DNA from: CAYGZA01 sp964354135
GTDB taxonomy: Bacteria; Planctomycetota; Planctomycetia; Pirellulales; Thermoguttaceae
Assembly: GCA_964354135.1 (NCBI GenBank)
Contig: CAYGZA010000006.1
Span: forward strand, 1 to 60,485
Direction of reading: 5' to 3'
DNA length: 60,485 bases
The position numbers and the translations under genes were made by a program. The notes beneath the pieces are model-generated. The model was not told the DNA's origin. It made no database searches and saw only the letters and a list, made by a program, of their open reading frames with translations. Position 1 is the stretch's first letter, and each line of letters starts with the position of its first letter. Positions 15,358 to 24,649 of this stretch are shown here, piece by piece.

Positions 15358-17970
15358 ATGGCGACGGGCATTACTCCCATGATGAAACAGTACCAAGAGG
15401 CCAAGCGGGCCTGCCCCGATGGTCTCTTGCTGTTTCGCATGGGCGATTTCTACGAGATGTTCTACGAGGACGCCAAGATCGCGGCTCGGACGCTCAACCT
15501 CGCGCTCACCAGCCGCGAAAAGGGGGAAAACCCCGTCCCCATGGCAGGGTTTCCTCACCATCAATTGGAGGCGTACCTCGGGAAGCTGATGGCCGCCGGG
15601 ATGCGCGTGGCGGTCTGCGATCAGGTCGAGGACCCGAAGAAGGCGGTGGGCCTGGTCCGCCGCGAGGTAACCCGGGTCGTCACGCCCGGCACGCTCACCG
15701 ACGACGCCTTGCTCGACCCGCGCAAGAACAACTACTTGGCGGCGGTCGCGCCGGGCGAGCCGGTGGGCGTGGCCTGGGTGGAACTCTCCACGGGCCGCTT
15801 TCTGGCCGCCGCGTTTCCCACCAGCCGGCTGATCGACCAGTTGGCGCGGATTTCTCCTTCCGAGTGCCTCCTGGCGGAAGAGGCCGAGCCGCTGCCGGCG
15901 CACCTGGCCGAGCAGATGATGGTTACCCGGCGGCCGGGCTGGGCCTTCGCGCTCAACACGGCCCGGGACGCGCTGGCGAAGCACTTCGGCACGGCCGGTC
16001 TGGAGGGTTTCGGGTTTGCCGCCGGGCCGGAAGACAGCCAGGCAGTCCGCGCAGCCGGCGCAATCCTCGATTATCTTTCAGAAACCCAGAAGACCTCGCT
16101 GGAACACGTCGACCGGCTGCTTCCCTATCGCGTCTCCAACACGTTGGAGATCGACGAGGCGAGCCGCCGCAGCCTGGAGATCCTTCGCACCCTCCGCGAA
16201 GGCCGCCGCGAGGGATCGCTCCTGGCCGTGCTCGACCAGACCGTCACGGCCATGGGCTCGCGGCTCTTGGCCGATTGGCTCGCCAATCCGCTGGCCGACG
16301 CCGACGCCATCCAATGGCGGCTCGACGGCGTCGGAGAGCTCGTCGGCGAGCCCGGCTTGACGGCCGAGCTCCGCGAGATGCTCCGCCGCATCTACGACGT
16401 GGAGCGGCTGCTGGCCCGGGCGACGACCGGCCGGGCGAGCCCCCGCGACTTGAGCTTCCTGGCCCGCACGCTTCGCGCCCTGCCCGCCCTGAAAGCAAGA
16501 TTCACCGCCCGCAAGAGCCGCACACTCAACGACCTGGAAGCGGGGATCGACCTCTGCGCCGACTTGCGGAGCACGCTGGACGCCGGCTTGACGGACGAGT
16601 GCCCGCTTTCCAGCCGCGACGGCGGCTTCATCCGCGACGGCTACCACGCCGAGCTCGACGCCCTGCGCGAGCTGGCGCACGGCGGCAAGCAGTGGATCGC
16701 CCGTTATCAGGCCGAAGAAATCCAGCGGACGGGCATCCCCAATCTCAAGGTCGGCTTCAACAAGGTCTTCGGCTACTACCTCGAAGTCACCAACGCGCAC
16801 CAGGGCAAGGCGCCCGCGGACTACATCCGAAAGCAGACGGTCAAGAACGCCGAGCGCTACGTCACCCCGGCCCTCAAGGAATACGAGGACAAGGTGCTGA
16901 CGGCCGACGAGAAGTCGAAGGAGCTGGAGTATGAGTTGTTTCTCCGGCTCCGGGACGCGGTGATTGCCGCGCGGCGCAGGCTCCAAGGCACGGCGGCGGT
17001 GCTGGCGCAAATCGACGTCCTGGCGGCGCTGGCCGAGCTGGCCCGAAAGCGCAACTACTGCCGGCCCAAGATGGTGGAAGAGCCGATCGTGCGGATCTTC
17101 GACGGCCGCCACCCGGTGCTCGACGTCGTCCAGCCCGAGGGCACGTTCGTCCCCAACGACACGGAAGCCGGCGGCGACTCGGCCGACATCCTCCTCATCA
17201 CCGGCCCCAACATGGCCGGCAAGAGCACCTATATCCGCCAGGTCGCGCTGATTACGCTCATGGCCCAGATGGGGAGCTTCGTCCCGGCCCGCGAGGCGAC
17301 GATCGGCATAGCCGACCGCATTTTCGCCCGCGTCGGCGCCAGCGACGAGCTCTCCCGCGGCCAGAGCACGTTCATGGTGGAAATGACGGAAGCCGCCCGC
17401 ATCCTCAACATGGCCACGCCGCGGAGCCTGGTGATCCTGGACGAGATCGGCCGCGGCACGAGCACCTACGACGGGATATCGCTGGCCTGGTCGGTGGCGG
17501 AGCACCTGCACGACCGCGTCGGCTGCCGCACCCTTTTTGCCACCCACTACCACGAGCTGACGGATCTCGTGGAATCGCTCCCCCGGGTGAAAAATCTCAA
17601 CGTCGCCGTCCGGGAATGGAAGGACGACGTGGTATTCCTCCACAAGATCGTCGACGGCGCGGCCGACAAGAGCTACGGGATTCACGTCGCCCGGCTGGCG
17701 GGCGTGCCCCGCGAGGTGATCGAGCGGGCCAAGGAGATTCTCGTGCAGTTGGAGGAATCGCACCTCGATGCAGCGGGCCGTGCGAAGCTCGCGCGGCCGC
17801 TGGGCGCTTCGCCCGGCTCGGGAATCCAACTGACCCTCTTCGCCCCGGCCGATCATCCGCTGCTGGAGGAAATCCGCCGGGTGAACGTCGACGCGACCGC
17901 GCCGCTGGACTCCCTACGTCTCATCCAGCAGTGGCAAGAGGCCCTCAAGTCGGAGAAGAAAGGCCGCTGA
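15358..17970 (+). CDS. mutS: DNA mismatch repair protein MutS
   Basis: An 870-aa MutS1 protein that recognises mismatches and recruits MutL. The N-terminal mismatch-binding domain has PMMKQYQEAKRACPDGLL followed by FRMGDFYEMF (the Phe-x-Glu wedge). Connector, lever and clamp domains follow. The ATPase has Walker A GPNMAGKSTYIRQ at about residue 614, the ASDELSRGQSTFMVEM loop, Walker B LVILDEIGRGTSTYDG and LFATHYHEL. The C-terminal QLTLFAP motif is present. No mutL is adjacent. It is complete and of normal length. Confidence 0.97.
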   Translation: MATGITPMMKQYQEAKRACPDGLLLFRMGDFYEMFYEDAKIAARTLNLALTSREKGENPVPMAGFPHHQLEAYLGKLMAAGMRVAVCDQVEDPKKAVGLVRREVTRVVTPGTLTDDALLDPRKNNYLAAVAPGEPVGVAWVELSTGRFLAAAFPTSRLIDQLARISPSECLLAEEAEPLPAHLAEQMMVTRRPGWAFALNTARDALAKHFGTAGLEGFGFAAGPEDSQAVRAAGAILDYLSETQKTSLEHVDRLLPYRVSNTLEIDEASRRSLEILRTLREGRREGSLLAVLDQTVTAMGSRLLADWLANPLADADAIQWRLDGVGELVGEPGLTAELREMLRRIYDVERLLARATTGRASPRDLSFLARTLRALPALKARFTARKSRTLNDLEAGIDLCADLRSTLDAGLTDECPLSSRDGGFIRDGYHAELDALRELAHGGKQWIARYQAEEIQRTGIPNLKVGFNKVFGYYLEVTNAHQGKAPADYIRKQTVKNAERYVTPALKEYEDKVLTADEKSKELEYELFLRLRDAVIAARRRLQGTAAVLAQIDVLAALAELARKRNYCRPKMVEEPIVRIFDGRHPVLDVVQPEGTFVPNDTEAGGDSADILLITGPNMAGKSTYIRQVALITLMAQMGSFVPAREATIGIADRIFARVGASDELSRGQSTFMVEMTEAARILNMATPRSLVILDEIGRGTSTYDGISLAWSVAEHLHDRVGCRTLFATHYHELTDLVESLPRVKNLNVAVREWKDDVVFLHKIVDGAADKSYGIHVARLAGVPREVIERAKEILVQLEESHLDAAGRAKLARPLGASPGSGIQLTLFAPADHPLLEEIRRVNVDATAPLDSLRLIQQWQEALKSEKKGR

Positions 17971-18067
17971 TCTCGTTCCCGTCGCAGCCATCCTCCCTGC
18001 CGCCCGCAAAACGGGACAGGCGTCGTCGCCGGGCGCGCAAACGGCGAGTGCGACGCCGGTTGCGAGG

Positions 18068-18091
18068 GAGCCCGTCCCTTTGTCCGGGCTC
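18068..18091 (+). terminator. Possible mutS terminator hairpin
   Basis: GAGCCCG (18068-18074) and CGGGCTC (18085-18091) form a short GC-rich stem with a pyrimidine-rich loop, between the convergent mutS and DUF819 genes. There is no proper T-run after it, so the call is weak. Confidence 0.35.
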
Positions 18092-18109
18092 TCCCGTTTG
18101 CGGTCTGAG

Positions 18110-19354
18110 TTAGCACCATAACATCAACAGCCGGCCGACCAACAGTCCCAAGGCGGTTCCGATCACGTATCCCCAAATGCCGACCAGCACGGCCGGCAAG
18201 ACCAGGCGAGGCCAGCCCTTGGCAATGGCCATGGCCGCGGCGGTGGCCGGCCCGCCGAGCGTGGCGTTCACGCACAGGAGCAGCTCCTCGAGGTTGAGCC
18301 GCAGCAGGCGGCCGACGCCCAGCGTCAACGCGAGGTTCACCAGGGCGATCACCAGGCAGAAGGCAAACATCAGCGGCACGCGGCCCACCACGACGACCAG
18401 GTTCGCCGGCAGTCCGATGACGAAGAAGAAGAGGTAGAGCATGTAGGTGCCCAGCTCGTCGGCGCCGCGGATCGCCTCCATGGCGCGCGGAAAGAGGGTG
18501 GCGGCGGCGACGGAGAAGGCAGTGATCAGCACGTACCTGTCTCCGACCACCGACAAGAGGAGGGACCCGGGCCCGAGGTCCCGGATCGCCCCGGCGAGCT
18601 TCGTCGAGGCGGCGGCAATGACCACGGCCACCGCCAGGGCCTTGGCGATGTCCAAGAGGGCGATCTCCTTGGGGCGCCAGTGGGCGGCCGCCGCCGACTG
18701 ATTCTCGGCCGCATCGGAATCCAGCGAGTGAGGGTGCGGATAGCGGCGGCGGAAGAAGGTCATGTTCGAGATCACGATCAAGACCAGGAACACCGCGGCC
18801 ATGATGAAGTTGTCGGCGACCATGAGCGAGCCGGCCAGGTTCTCCTCGACGCCGAAGGCCGCCTTGAGGGCCAGGAAATTCACGCTCCCGCCGATGTAGC
18901 TGCCGGCCATCATGCCCGAGAGCTCGGGGACCCGCGGTAAGAGGTGCTGGAAGAGCACCGCCGCCAGAAAGGCCCCCAAGAGCGTCCCCACGGTGGCGAC
19001 GTGGAAGATGGCGAACATCGGCCCGGTGGTCTTGACGATCCGCACCAGGTTGGCGCGGAAGAGCAAGAGCGGCAGGGCCACCGGCACGAGGTACCCTTCC
19101 ACCGCGTCGTAGACCGGCGAGCGCTCCGGCATGATCTTCAGGTTGGCCAGGAGCATGGCCGCCAAGAGGGCCACGACCGGGCCGCTCAGCTTGGCCGCCC
19201 AGCGGCGGGTCTGCTCCAGATAGATGGCCAGGGCCGCGCCGGCCAGGATGATCCCCCAGAGGGTCCACGTGTCGTCCGGCGGGACCCACGACGGGGCCTT
19301 TTCGAACCAGGTCAGGAAGGACTCGAAACCGGTTTCTGCGGGGGGCGTGTTCAT
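18110..19354 (-). CDS. DUF819-family membrane carrier (YjcL-like)
   Basis: A 414-aa integral membrane protein with about 10-12 hydrophobic helices in two similar halves. It carries family motifs MMAGSYIGGSVNFLALKAAFG in the first half and CVNATLGGPATAAAMAIAKGW in the second, each a broken-helix type sequence typical of carriers. I start it at the ATG at 19354 (MNTPPAETGFES); an in-frame ATG at 19405 adds 17 low-complexity residues. DUF819 members are uncharacterised or putative carriers, sometimes next to peptidoglycan-dipeptide enzymes. Here a penicillin-binding-protein-like hydrolase gene lies 120 bases upstream on the same strand, which fits a role in importing wall fragments, but that is inference. 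Confidence 0.85.
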   Translation of the reverse strand: MNTPPAETGFESFLTWFEKAPSWVPPDDTWTLWGIILAGAALAIYLEQTRRWAAKLSGPVVALLAAMLLANLKIMPERSPVYDAVEGYLVPVALPLLLFRANLVRIVKTTGPMFAIFHVATVGTLLGAFLAAVLFQHLLPRVPELSGMMAGSYIGGSVNFLALKAAFGVEENLAGSLMVADNFIMAAVFLVLIVISNMTFFRRRYPHPHSLDSDAAENQSAAAAHWRPKEIALLDIAKALAVAVVIAAASTKLAGAIRDLGPGSLLLSVVGDRYVLITAFSVAAATLFPRAMEAIRGADELGTYMLYLFFFVIGLPANLVVVVGRVPLMFAFCLVIALVNLALTLGVGRLLRLNLEELLLCVNATLGGPATAAAMAIAKGWPRLVLPAVLVGIWGYVIGTALGLLVGRLLMLWC

Positions 19355-19474
19355 CGACGGGTCGTCGCTGCTGCTCTGACTGCTGCCTGCTGCCGCGCGG
19401 GGCAAGCCCCGCCGCTACGCTTTCTCGACAAGGCTCCGGCCCCTCGCCACTCGTGTCGGGCCCCTTCCCGTCTC

Positions 19475-21220
19475 TTAGGGTCTTCGGTGCATGGGGACGT
19501 TGGCAAAGAGGATGCTCGGCACGCTGCCGTCCGACGCGACCTGAAACACCAGTTGCTCGTCCACATACATCCCCGGCGGGAGCTTGAACACCGTGCGGCA
19601 CAGGGGCGCCAGCCGGTAGTCGGCCATGTTCTCGGTCATCGCGTAGAGATGCCCGTGCCGCACGGAGACGATCAGGGGAATGAAATCCGGCCCGAAACTG
19701 CCGAGGAACTTCTGCCACTCCGCGGGCACCTGGGGCACGGCGGCGGGATCGACGCGGCGGAACTTCTGGGTCAGCGCGGTGAACGCGATCGCCCGGCGCT
19801 TCTCGTCCCGCTGGAACTCCACCGGTTCGCGGGCGAATAGGGAGCCGTCGGCCAGGAACTTGTCGGGCCCGGTGGGCGTGAGGGACACTTTCTTGCCGGA
19901 GACGTCGGCCACGAGCTTGCCCTCGGCTGCCTCGATCCGCGCCCAATAGCTCTCCGACTCGTACTGGCCGGCGAGTGCCGCCGGATCGGTCAGCCCGCCC
20001 TGGGCCGGCTGGTCCTGCGGCATGGGCTCGCCCAGCTTGGCCTCCAGCAAAAGCCCCAGGGCGGCGTCGCCGAGCTTGCGGACCGGGCCCGTGGCGATGT
20101 CCTCGTTGGTCAGGACAACTGCGGCCACCTTCGGCTGCGGCAAGACCACCAGCGACGAGGTAAAGCCGTACACGGCTCCCATGTGGCTGATCAACGGGTG
20201 CTTGCGGAACGTGCCCACGTGGAACCCCAGCCCATAGGCCGCCTTGTCGGACGTAAGCTGAACGCTGAACATCTGGCAGAGGGTCTCGGGCTTCACGAGC
20301 CGGCGGTCGCCCGCGCGGCCCTCGGCCAAGAGGAAACTCGCGAACCGGCCGAGGTCTTCAGCGGTCGTGTAGAGGTTCCCGGCCGGGACGGTCCCCAGCT
20401 CGAACCGCGGGGCGGGGATCCTGCGGAATCCGCCGCGGCCGTCGGCCACGTCCATCCATCCCGTGGCCAGGCGGAGGCGCAGGGCGTCGCTCAATAGGAA
20501 CGCCGAGCTCTTCATGCCGAGCGGCTCAAGCAGGTTCTTTGCCTGGTATTGGGCGAACGGTGTCGCAGAGACCTTCTCCACCACCTGGCCGGCCACCGTC
20601 GGCCCGACGTTGGAGTACTTGGTCCGGCTGCCGGGCGGGTAGACCAGCACACAGGGCGCGATGCTCGCCACGGTGGCGGCGACCGGCGGCTGACAGGGAT
20701 CGAAGTAGCTCCCCACCGGCGACTCGCGGACCATGCCCGAGCGATGGCACATGAGCTGCCGCAGCGTGATGGGCCCGTCCGCGTCGAACGGATTGACGAT
20801 GCGGAACGCCGAATCGTAGCCGGTCACCGGCTTGTCGATGTCCAGCTTCCCTTGCTCGGCCAGTTGCATCGCGGCCAAGGCGGTGAACAGCTTGGAGATC
20901 GAGCCGGCGCGGTAGACGGTCTGGGCCGTGGCCGGGACGCGGCGGTCCCCGTCGGCGAAGCCGAAACCCTTGACGTGGATCGTCTGCTGGTCGTCGATCA
21001 GGGCGATCGACGCGGCCGAGAACGACCCGCGTTTCAATTCCCCGGCGACGATCCCTTCCAGCCGGGCGATGGCGCTGCGGTAATCGGCCGGTTTCTTCGG
21101 CGTAGCACTTGGCGGAGCATCGGCGGCCCAACTGCTCGCACCGAGCACCACGGCCAGCACAAACGGCACGACGGGGCAACCAAAAAGCGGCAGTTTTCCA
21201 CGTCGATCGGCAGCGTTCAC
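19475..21220 (-). CDS. Secreted serine hydrolase, class C beta-lactamase fold
   Basis: A 581-aa protein with a signal peptide (PFVLAVVLGASSWAADAP). I use a GTG start at 21220 because a strong Shine-Dalgarno (GGGAGGGAAC) lies just upstream; the frame also opens further 5' through a terminator hairpin, which is unlikely to be coding. The catalytic domain has the SxxK motif in YRAGSISKLFTALAAMQLAEQG, the YxN motif in KYSNVGPTVAGQV, and HMG (LISHMGAVYGFTSS) in the place of KTG. A C-terminal beta-barrel lipocalin-like domain follows (AGQYESESYWARIEAAEG). The family includes D-aminopeptidases, esterases and DD-peptidases. A DUF819 carrier follows. Confidence 0.88.
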   Translation of the reverse strand: MNAADRRGKLPLFGCPVVPFVLAVVLGASSWAADAPPSATPKKPADYRSAIARLEGIVAGELKRGSFSAASIALIDDQQTIHVKGFGFADGDRRVPATAQTVYRAGSISKLFTALAAMQLAEQGKLDIDKPVTGYDSAFRIVNPFDADGPITLRQLMCHRSGMVRESPVGSYFDPCQPPVAATVASIAPCVLVYPPGSRTKYSNVGPTVAGQVVEKVSATPFAQYQAKNLLEPLGMKSSAFLLSDALRLRLATGWMDVADGRGGFRRIPAPRFELGTVPAGNLYTTAEDLGRFASFLLAEGRAGDRRLVKPETLCQMFSVQLTSDKAAYGLGFHVGTFRKHPLISHMGAVYGFTSSLVVLPQPKVAAVVLTNEDIATGPVRKLGDAALGLLLEAKLGEPMPQDQPAQGGLTDPAALAGQYESESYWARIEAAEGKLVADVSGKKVSLTPTGPDKFLADGSLFAREPVEFQRDEKRRAIAFTALTQKFRRVDPAAVPQVPAEWQKFLGSFGPDFIPLIVSVRHGHLYAMTENMADYRLAPLCRTVFKLPPGMYVDEQLVFQVASDGSVPSILFANVPMHRRP

Positions 21221-21290
21221 GCGTTCCCTCCCAGTGCCGGCACAACGGAACACCGTTCCGCGGGATTGCCGGCCGCTCCAGAATACACCA

Positions 21291-21318
21291 AAGCCCCCGG
21301 GTTGCAACCCGGGGGCTT
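21291..21318 (-). terminator. Perfect 28-base palindrome, terminator of the upstream gene
   Basis: AAGCCCCCGGGTTG followed by CAACCCGGGGGCTT is a perfect palindrome 30 bases after the stop of the alpha-oxoamine synthase gene and 71 bases before the start of the next minus-strand gene. On either strand it forms a 12-14 bp GC stem flanked by A and T, as expected of an intrinsic terminator. Confidence 0.75.
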
Positions 21319-21348
21319 GACGGCCTGCGGGCGTGCGGCTTTGAGGCG

Positions 21349-22509
21349 TCACAGCATTCGTGCCAGCTCATCGAGCAACTGTTGAATCATCGCCTTGGTG
21401 TGCGTGGCGAAGAGGGCCAGCCGCAGGGCCCCTTCCGACCCCAACCCGCTATAGGACGGCATGTACGCAATTGCGATTCCCCGCCGCAAGAGTTCCTCTT
21501 GGATCCGCCGCATGGCCGTGGCGTCGCCGATCACCAGGGGGATAATCGGTACGGGCGTGTCTTCGACTTCCATGCCCAATCGCCGCAGGCCGGCCTTGAG
21601 GAGCCGGACGTTCTGGTGAAGCCGGCTCCTCATTTCCGGCTGGGCCGCGACCAGCTCGATCGCCCGCGCGGTGGCCGCAGCGGCGGGAATGGGCGGCGGG
21701 CTCGCGCCGGCGAAATAGTGCGAAGACCGCTTGAGCCACTGGATACACTCCCGCGTGCCGGGAATGATCCCCCCAAAGCCGCCGATCGCCTTGCTCAAGG
21801 TCCCGCAGAACCAAAGCCGCGGCTCGTCGGAAGCGGAACGTTGCCCGGAAACCGCCGCGTTGACGGGCGATTCCGCGAGACTCCCCGGTAGCAGCCCCGC
21901 GTGCTCGTACGTTCCCCTTCCGCCGTCTCCAAGCACGCCGATCGCGTGGGCATCGTCGATCAGAAGGATGGCTCCGGGATAGCGGCCCAGGACGGCCCGG
22001 TACTCGGCCACCGGCGCAATCCGCCCCAGCGCGGCAAAGACGCCGTCGCTCATGACCAGGGGGCGCTCGTGCGGCTTCAAGCCGGCCTGAAGGCTTGCGG
22101 CGAGCGATTCCGGATCGCGGTGCCGGAACGCGAGCACCGGCCGCCCGCTGCCCCGGGCCGCATCGAGGACCGAGTAGTGCGAGAACTCATCGACGAGCAC
22201 GGCGTCGAATTCGTCTCCCAGCGCGGCGACGAGAATCTGATTGCCCACGTACCCGGAGACGAAATAGAACGACTCCTCGCCGCCGAAGAATCGGGCCGCG
22301 TGGCGTTCGACCGCAAGCGTGGGCGGCGTGTCGCCGAAGCCCGCCCGCGACGTGGCGCTCCCCAGGCCGTACTGCTGCGTCGCCTCGCAGGCCGCACGGA
22401 TCACCTCCGGATGGCCCTGGAGCCCCAGGTAGCCCGTGCCGGCGAAATAGAGGTACCGCCGGCCGTCGATGATCGTCTCCGCCCCCGGCGGACTCTGCAT
22501 GATCGGCAT
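21349..22509 (-). CDS. Alpha-oxoamine synthase family PLP enzyme (first of two)
   Basis: A 386-aa fold-type I PLP enzyme of the KBL/BioF/SPT group, which condenses an acyl thioester with an amino acid and loses CO2. Motifs: N-terminal YLYFAGTGYLGLQGHPEV, glycine-rich SATSRAGFGDTPPT, the His of DEFSHYSVLDAARG that stacks on PLP, DDAHAIGVLGDGGRGT (PLP-ring Asp at about 186), and the Schiff-base Lys240 in CGTLSKAIGGFGG. The acyl-CoA ligands cannot be told from sequence alone, so serine palmitoyltransferase, glycine acetyltransferase and KAPA synthase all remain possible; no bio genes or tdh are adjacent. It is divergent from the gamma-glutamyltransferase gene. A second paralogue lies at 28969. 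Confidence 0.85.
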   Translation of the reverse strand: MPIMQSPPGAETIIDGRRYLYFAGTGYLGLQGHPEVIRAACEATQQYGLGSATSRAGFGDTPPTLAVERHAARFFGGEESFYFVSGYVGNQILVAALGDEFDAVLVDEFSHYSVLDAARGSGRPVLAFRHRDPESLAASLQAGLKPHERPLVMSDGVFAALGRIAPVAEYRAVLGRYPGAILLIDDAHAIGVLGDGGRGTYEHAGLLPGSLAESPVNAAVSGQRSASDEPRLWFCGTLSKAIGGFGGIIPGTRECIQWLKRSSHYFAGASPPPIPAAAATARAIELVAAQPEMRSRLHQNVRLLKAGLRRLGMEVEDTPVPIIPLVIGDATAMRRIQEELLRRGIAIAYMPSYSGLGSEGALRLALFATHTKAMIQQLLDELARML

Positions 22510-22540
22510 GGCGGCCTCGTGGCATGTGAGCTTTGGGTGG

Positions 22541-22565
22541 CATGCCCTCGCGAAGCGTGGGCATG
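22541..22565. repeat. Short inverted repeat in the divergent promoter region
   Basis: CATGCCC (22541-22547) and GGGCATG (22559-22565) flank TCGCGAAGCGT, and a related GTGGCATG lies 20 bases upstream. It sits between two divergent genes (starts 22509 and 22687) and could be an operator or a small dispersed repeat. Confidence 0.4.
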
Positions 22566-22686
22566 TTCGGCCAGCGCCGCTCCAGAATAGCCGCCGCGCG
22601 GCTTCCCTTCAACCGCTTGATGAGCTCGGACGAATGGCCTGCTACAATGACGGCCTCCACGTCCGCCTTGAACGAAGGAAGGTACC

Positions 22687-24345
22687 ATGACCGCGCACCG
22701 TTGTCTTCCATGGGCAGTTCCCATCCTCCTGATGCTAAGCGCACCGGCCTCCGGCGCGGAGCCAAACGACTTCTGGAAGGCCTCGGGAACCCAGGGAGTG
22801 GTTGCGGCCGGCGGGGCGGAAGCGGCCGACGCGGCGATCGACATCCTCAAAAGCGGCGGGACCGCCGCCGACGCCGCGGTGGCCGCCCTGCTGATCCTCG
22901 GCGTGACCGACCCGGCCAATTTCTGCTTCGGCGGCGAGGTGCCGATCCTGGTGTACGACGCCAAGCGGAACGTCGTCGAGGTCGTCTGCGGCCAGGGGGT
23001 CGCTCCCCGTCTGGCCACGCGGGAGTTCTTCGCCGAGCACAAGGGCGGCCGGATTCCCGGCAGCGACGACCCGACCACCGTGGCCGTCCCCGGGGCCCCC
23101 GACGCCCTGCTGACCGCCCTGGACCGCTACGGCGTCAAAACCTTCGGCGAGGCGGCGCGGCCGGTCCTGGCGATCCTCGACCGGCGCCGCGACGGTTGGC
23201 AGCCGCAGTTGGCCAGGCGGATTCGCCAAATGACCGAGGCGGAGAAGACCTCGCCGCACGACCGCCTCCGCGGGCTGCGCCTGGCCGCCGATTGCTTCTA
23301 TCGCGGGCCGATCGCCCGGGAACTCGACGCCTGGAGCCGGGCCAACGGCGGGCTGATCCGCTACGCGGACCTGGCGACGCACACGACGCGGATCGAAGAC
23401 CCGGTCTCGATCGACTACCGCGGCTGGTCGGTGCTCAAGTGCGGCCCGTGGACGCAAGGCCCGTCCATGCTGCAAACGCTGCGGCTCCTGGAGAAGTTCG
23501 ACCTGCGGGCGATGGGCCATGGCAGTCCGGGCTACGTCCATGCGGTCGTCGAGGCGATGAAGCTGGCCCTGGCCGATCGCGACACGTACTATGCCGACCC
23601 GCTGTTGGTGGACGTGCCGCTTGCGGGGCTCTTGTCGCCGGAGTACGCGGCCTTGCGGCGGCCGCTCGTGGACCTCAAGAGGGCGTCGCTGGAGGTTCGT
23701 CCGGGCGATCCCCGCGAGGGCAAGGCACTTCTAAGGGTCGCTCCGCAAGATTACCGCCTGCCGAGCGAGAAACCGCGCGACACGACCACCTGCATCGTGG
23801 CCGACCGCTGGGGCAACATGGTGGTCGCCACGCCGAGCGGCTGGGGCGGCGTCATGGCCGGCGAAACCGGCGTCCGCCTGGGGAGCCGGCTGCGGAGCCT
23901 CAATACGTGGGCGGGGCATCCGAACTGCATCGAGCCGGGCAAGCGGCCGCGGATCACGCTTACGCCGACGATGATCTTGAAGGACGGCAAGCCGGTGGCC
24001 GGGATCAGCGTGGCGGGGGGCGACCTGCAGGACCAGGTGAGCCTCCAGGTGCTCTTGGGCTGGCTGGAGTTCGGCCTCAGGCCCGAGGAAGCGGTCACCC
24101 GGCCGCGATTCCAGACGGACCACCTGGTCGGATCGTTCAACCAGCCGCCGCAGCAGTTGGGGAGCCTCACCGTGGAAGAATCGCTCGGCGGCGACACGAT
24201 CGAGGCGCTCAAGGCCTTGGGGCACCGCGTCAAACTCGGCAAGCCGCCGTTTGCCCATCCGGTGATGGTCACGCTCGACGCGAAGACGGGCCTCAAGCAC
24301 GCGGCCGGCGACCCCAAGGCCAAGCGGCACGCACGAGGATACTAG
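22687..24345 (+). CDS. Secreted gamma-glutamyltransferase-family protein
   Basis: A 552-aa protein with a signal peptide (VPILLMLSAPASGAEP). It belongs to the Ntn-hydrolase gamma-glutamyltransferase family, which breaks gamma-glutamyl bonds such as in glutathione and self-cleaves before a Thr. Motifs: AADAAIDILKSGGTAADAAVA (large subunit start), PGAPDALLTALDRYG, and the cleavage/nucleophile region RDTTTCIVADRWGNMV at about residue 364. The small-subunit elements RITLTPTMILKDGKPVAGIS and QVLLGWLEFGLRPEEAVTRP also fit. The Shine-Dalgarno GAAGGAAGG precedes the ATG. It is transcribed alone. Confidence 0.88.
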   Translation: MTAHRCLPWAVPILLMLSAPASGAEPNDFWKASGTQGVVAAGGAEAADAAIDILKSGGTAADAAVAALLILGVTDPANFCFGGEVPILVYDAKRNVVEVVCGQGVAPRLATREFFAEHKGGRIPGSDDPTTVAVPGAPDALLTALDRYGVKTFGEAARPVLAILDRRRDGWQPQLARRIRQMTEAEKTSPHDRLRGLRLAADCFYRGPIARELDAWSRANGGLIRYADLATHTTRIEDPVSIDYRGWSVLKCGPWTQGPSMLQTLRLLEKFDLRAMGHGSPGYVHAVVEAMKLALADRDTYYADPLLVDVPLAGLLSPEYAALRRPLVDLKRASLEVRPGDPREGKALLRVAPQDYRLPSEKPRDTTTCIVADRWGNMVVATPSGWGGVMAGETGVRLGSRLRSLNTWAGHPNCIEPGKRPRITLTPTMILKDGKPVAGISVAGGDLQDQVSLQVLLGWLEFGLRPEEAVTRPRFQTDHLVGSFNQPPQQLGSLTVEESLGGDTIEALKALGHRVKLGKPPFAHPVMVTLDAKTGLKHAAGDPKAKRHARGY

Positions 24346-24350
24346 AGACC

Positions 24351-24455
24351 TCACCGCACCACGAAATTGACCATCCGCCCGGGAACGACGATCACCTTTT
24401 GGACCGTCTTGCCGGCCGGCATGTCGGCTGCGCTGCTCCCCAAAACCTGATCCAT
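24351..24455 (-). pseudogene. leuS: 3' stub of leucyl-tRNA synthetase gene
   Basis: On the minus strand the last codons before the TGA at 24351 read AGKTVQKVIVVPGRMVNFVVR, a close match to the extreme C-terminus of bacterial LeuRS. Only about 24 codons look authentic. Upstream the frame enters unrelated sequence and hits the repeat-rich region, so the rest of the gene is gone. This marks a recombination endpoint; the functional leuS must be elsewhere. Confidence 0.7.
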
Positions 24456-24524
24456 GTGTTATGAGAGTCCAGCAATTCCCGGGGCTTTGATGATTTGTGA
24501 GCGATGGCGGCCGATGAGGTACGG

Positions 24525-24644
24525 TTAGGCCGGTTCCGCCGTAGGTTTTGTGGCAACAGAGCGAAGGGTGAGAGAATGGGCGGTTCCCGGGCCATCGATT
24601 GGACTCTTCACGCCATGTCCGCCCTTGCTCAGCACATGAACTGG
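24525..24644 (-). pseudogene. Integron-integrase 3' tail fragment (first copy)
   Basis: The minus-strand frame reads PVHVLSKGGHGVKSPIDGP and then runs on to a TAA at 24525. HVL-x-x-GG-x-GVKSP-x-D is the C-terminal signature of IntI-type tyrosine recombinases just after the catalytic Tyr helix. Nothing recognisable of the integrase lies upstream of HVL, so this is only the last 20 or so codons. It is clearly related to, but diverged from, the second tail at 25700. Confidence 0.55.
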
Positions 24645-24649
24645 TGCGT

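Noticed and set aside
16078..17856. A 592-aa open frame antisense to mutS
   Set aside because: Shadow of mutS caused by GC bias; no motif or start signal.
17853..19946. A 697-aa minus-strand frame across DUF819 and into the hydrolase gene
   Set aside because: Arg/Gly/Pro-rich translation crossing two real genes and their gap in another frame.
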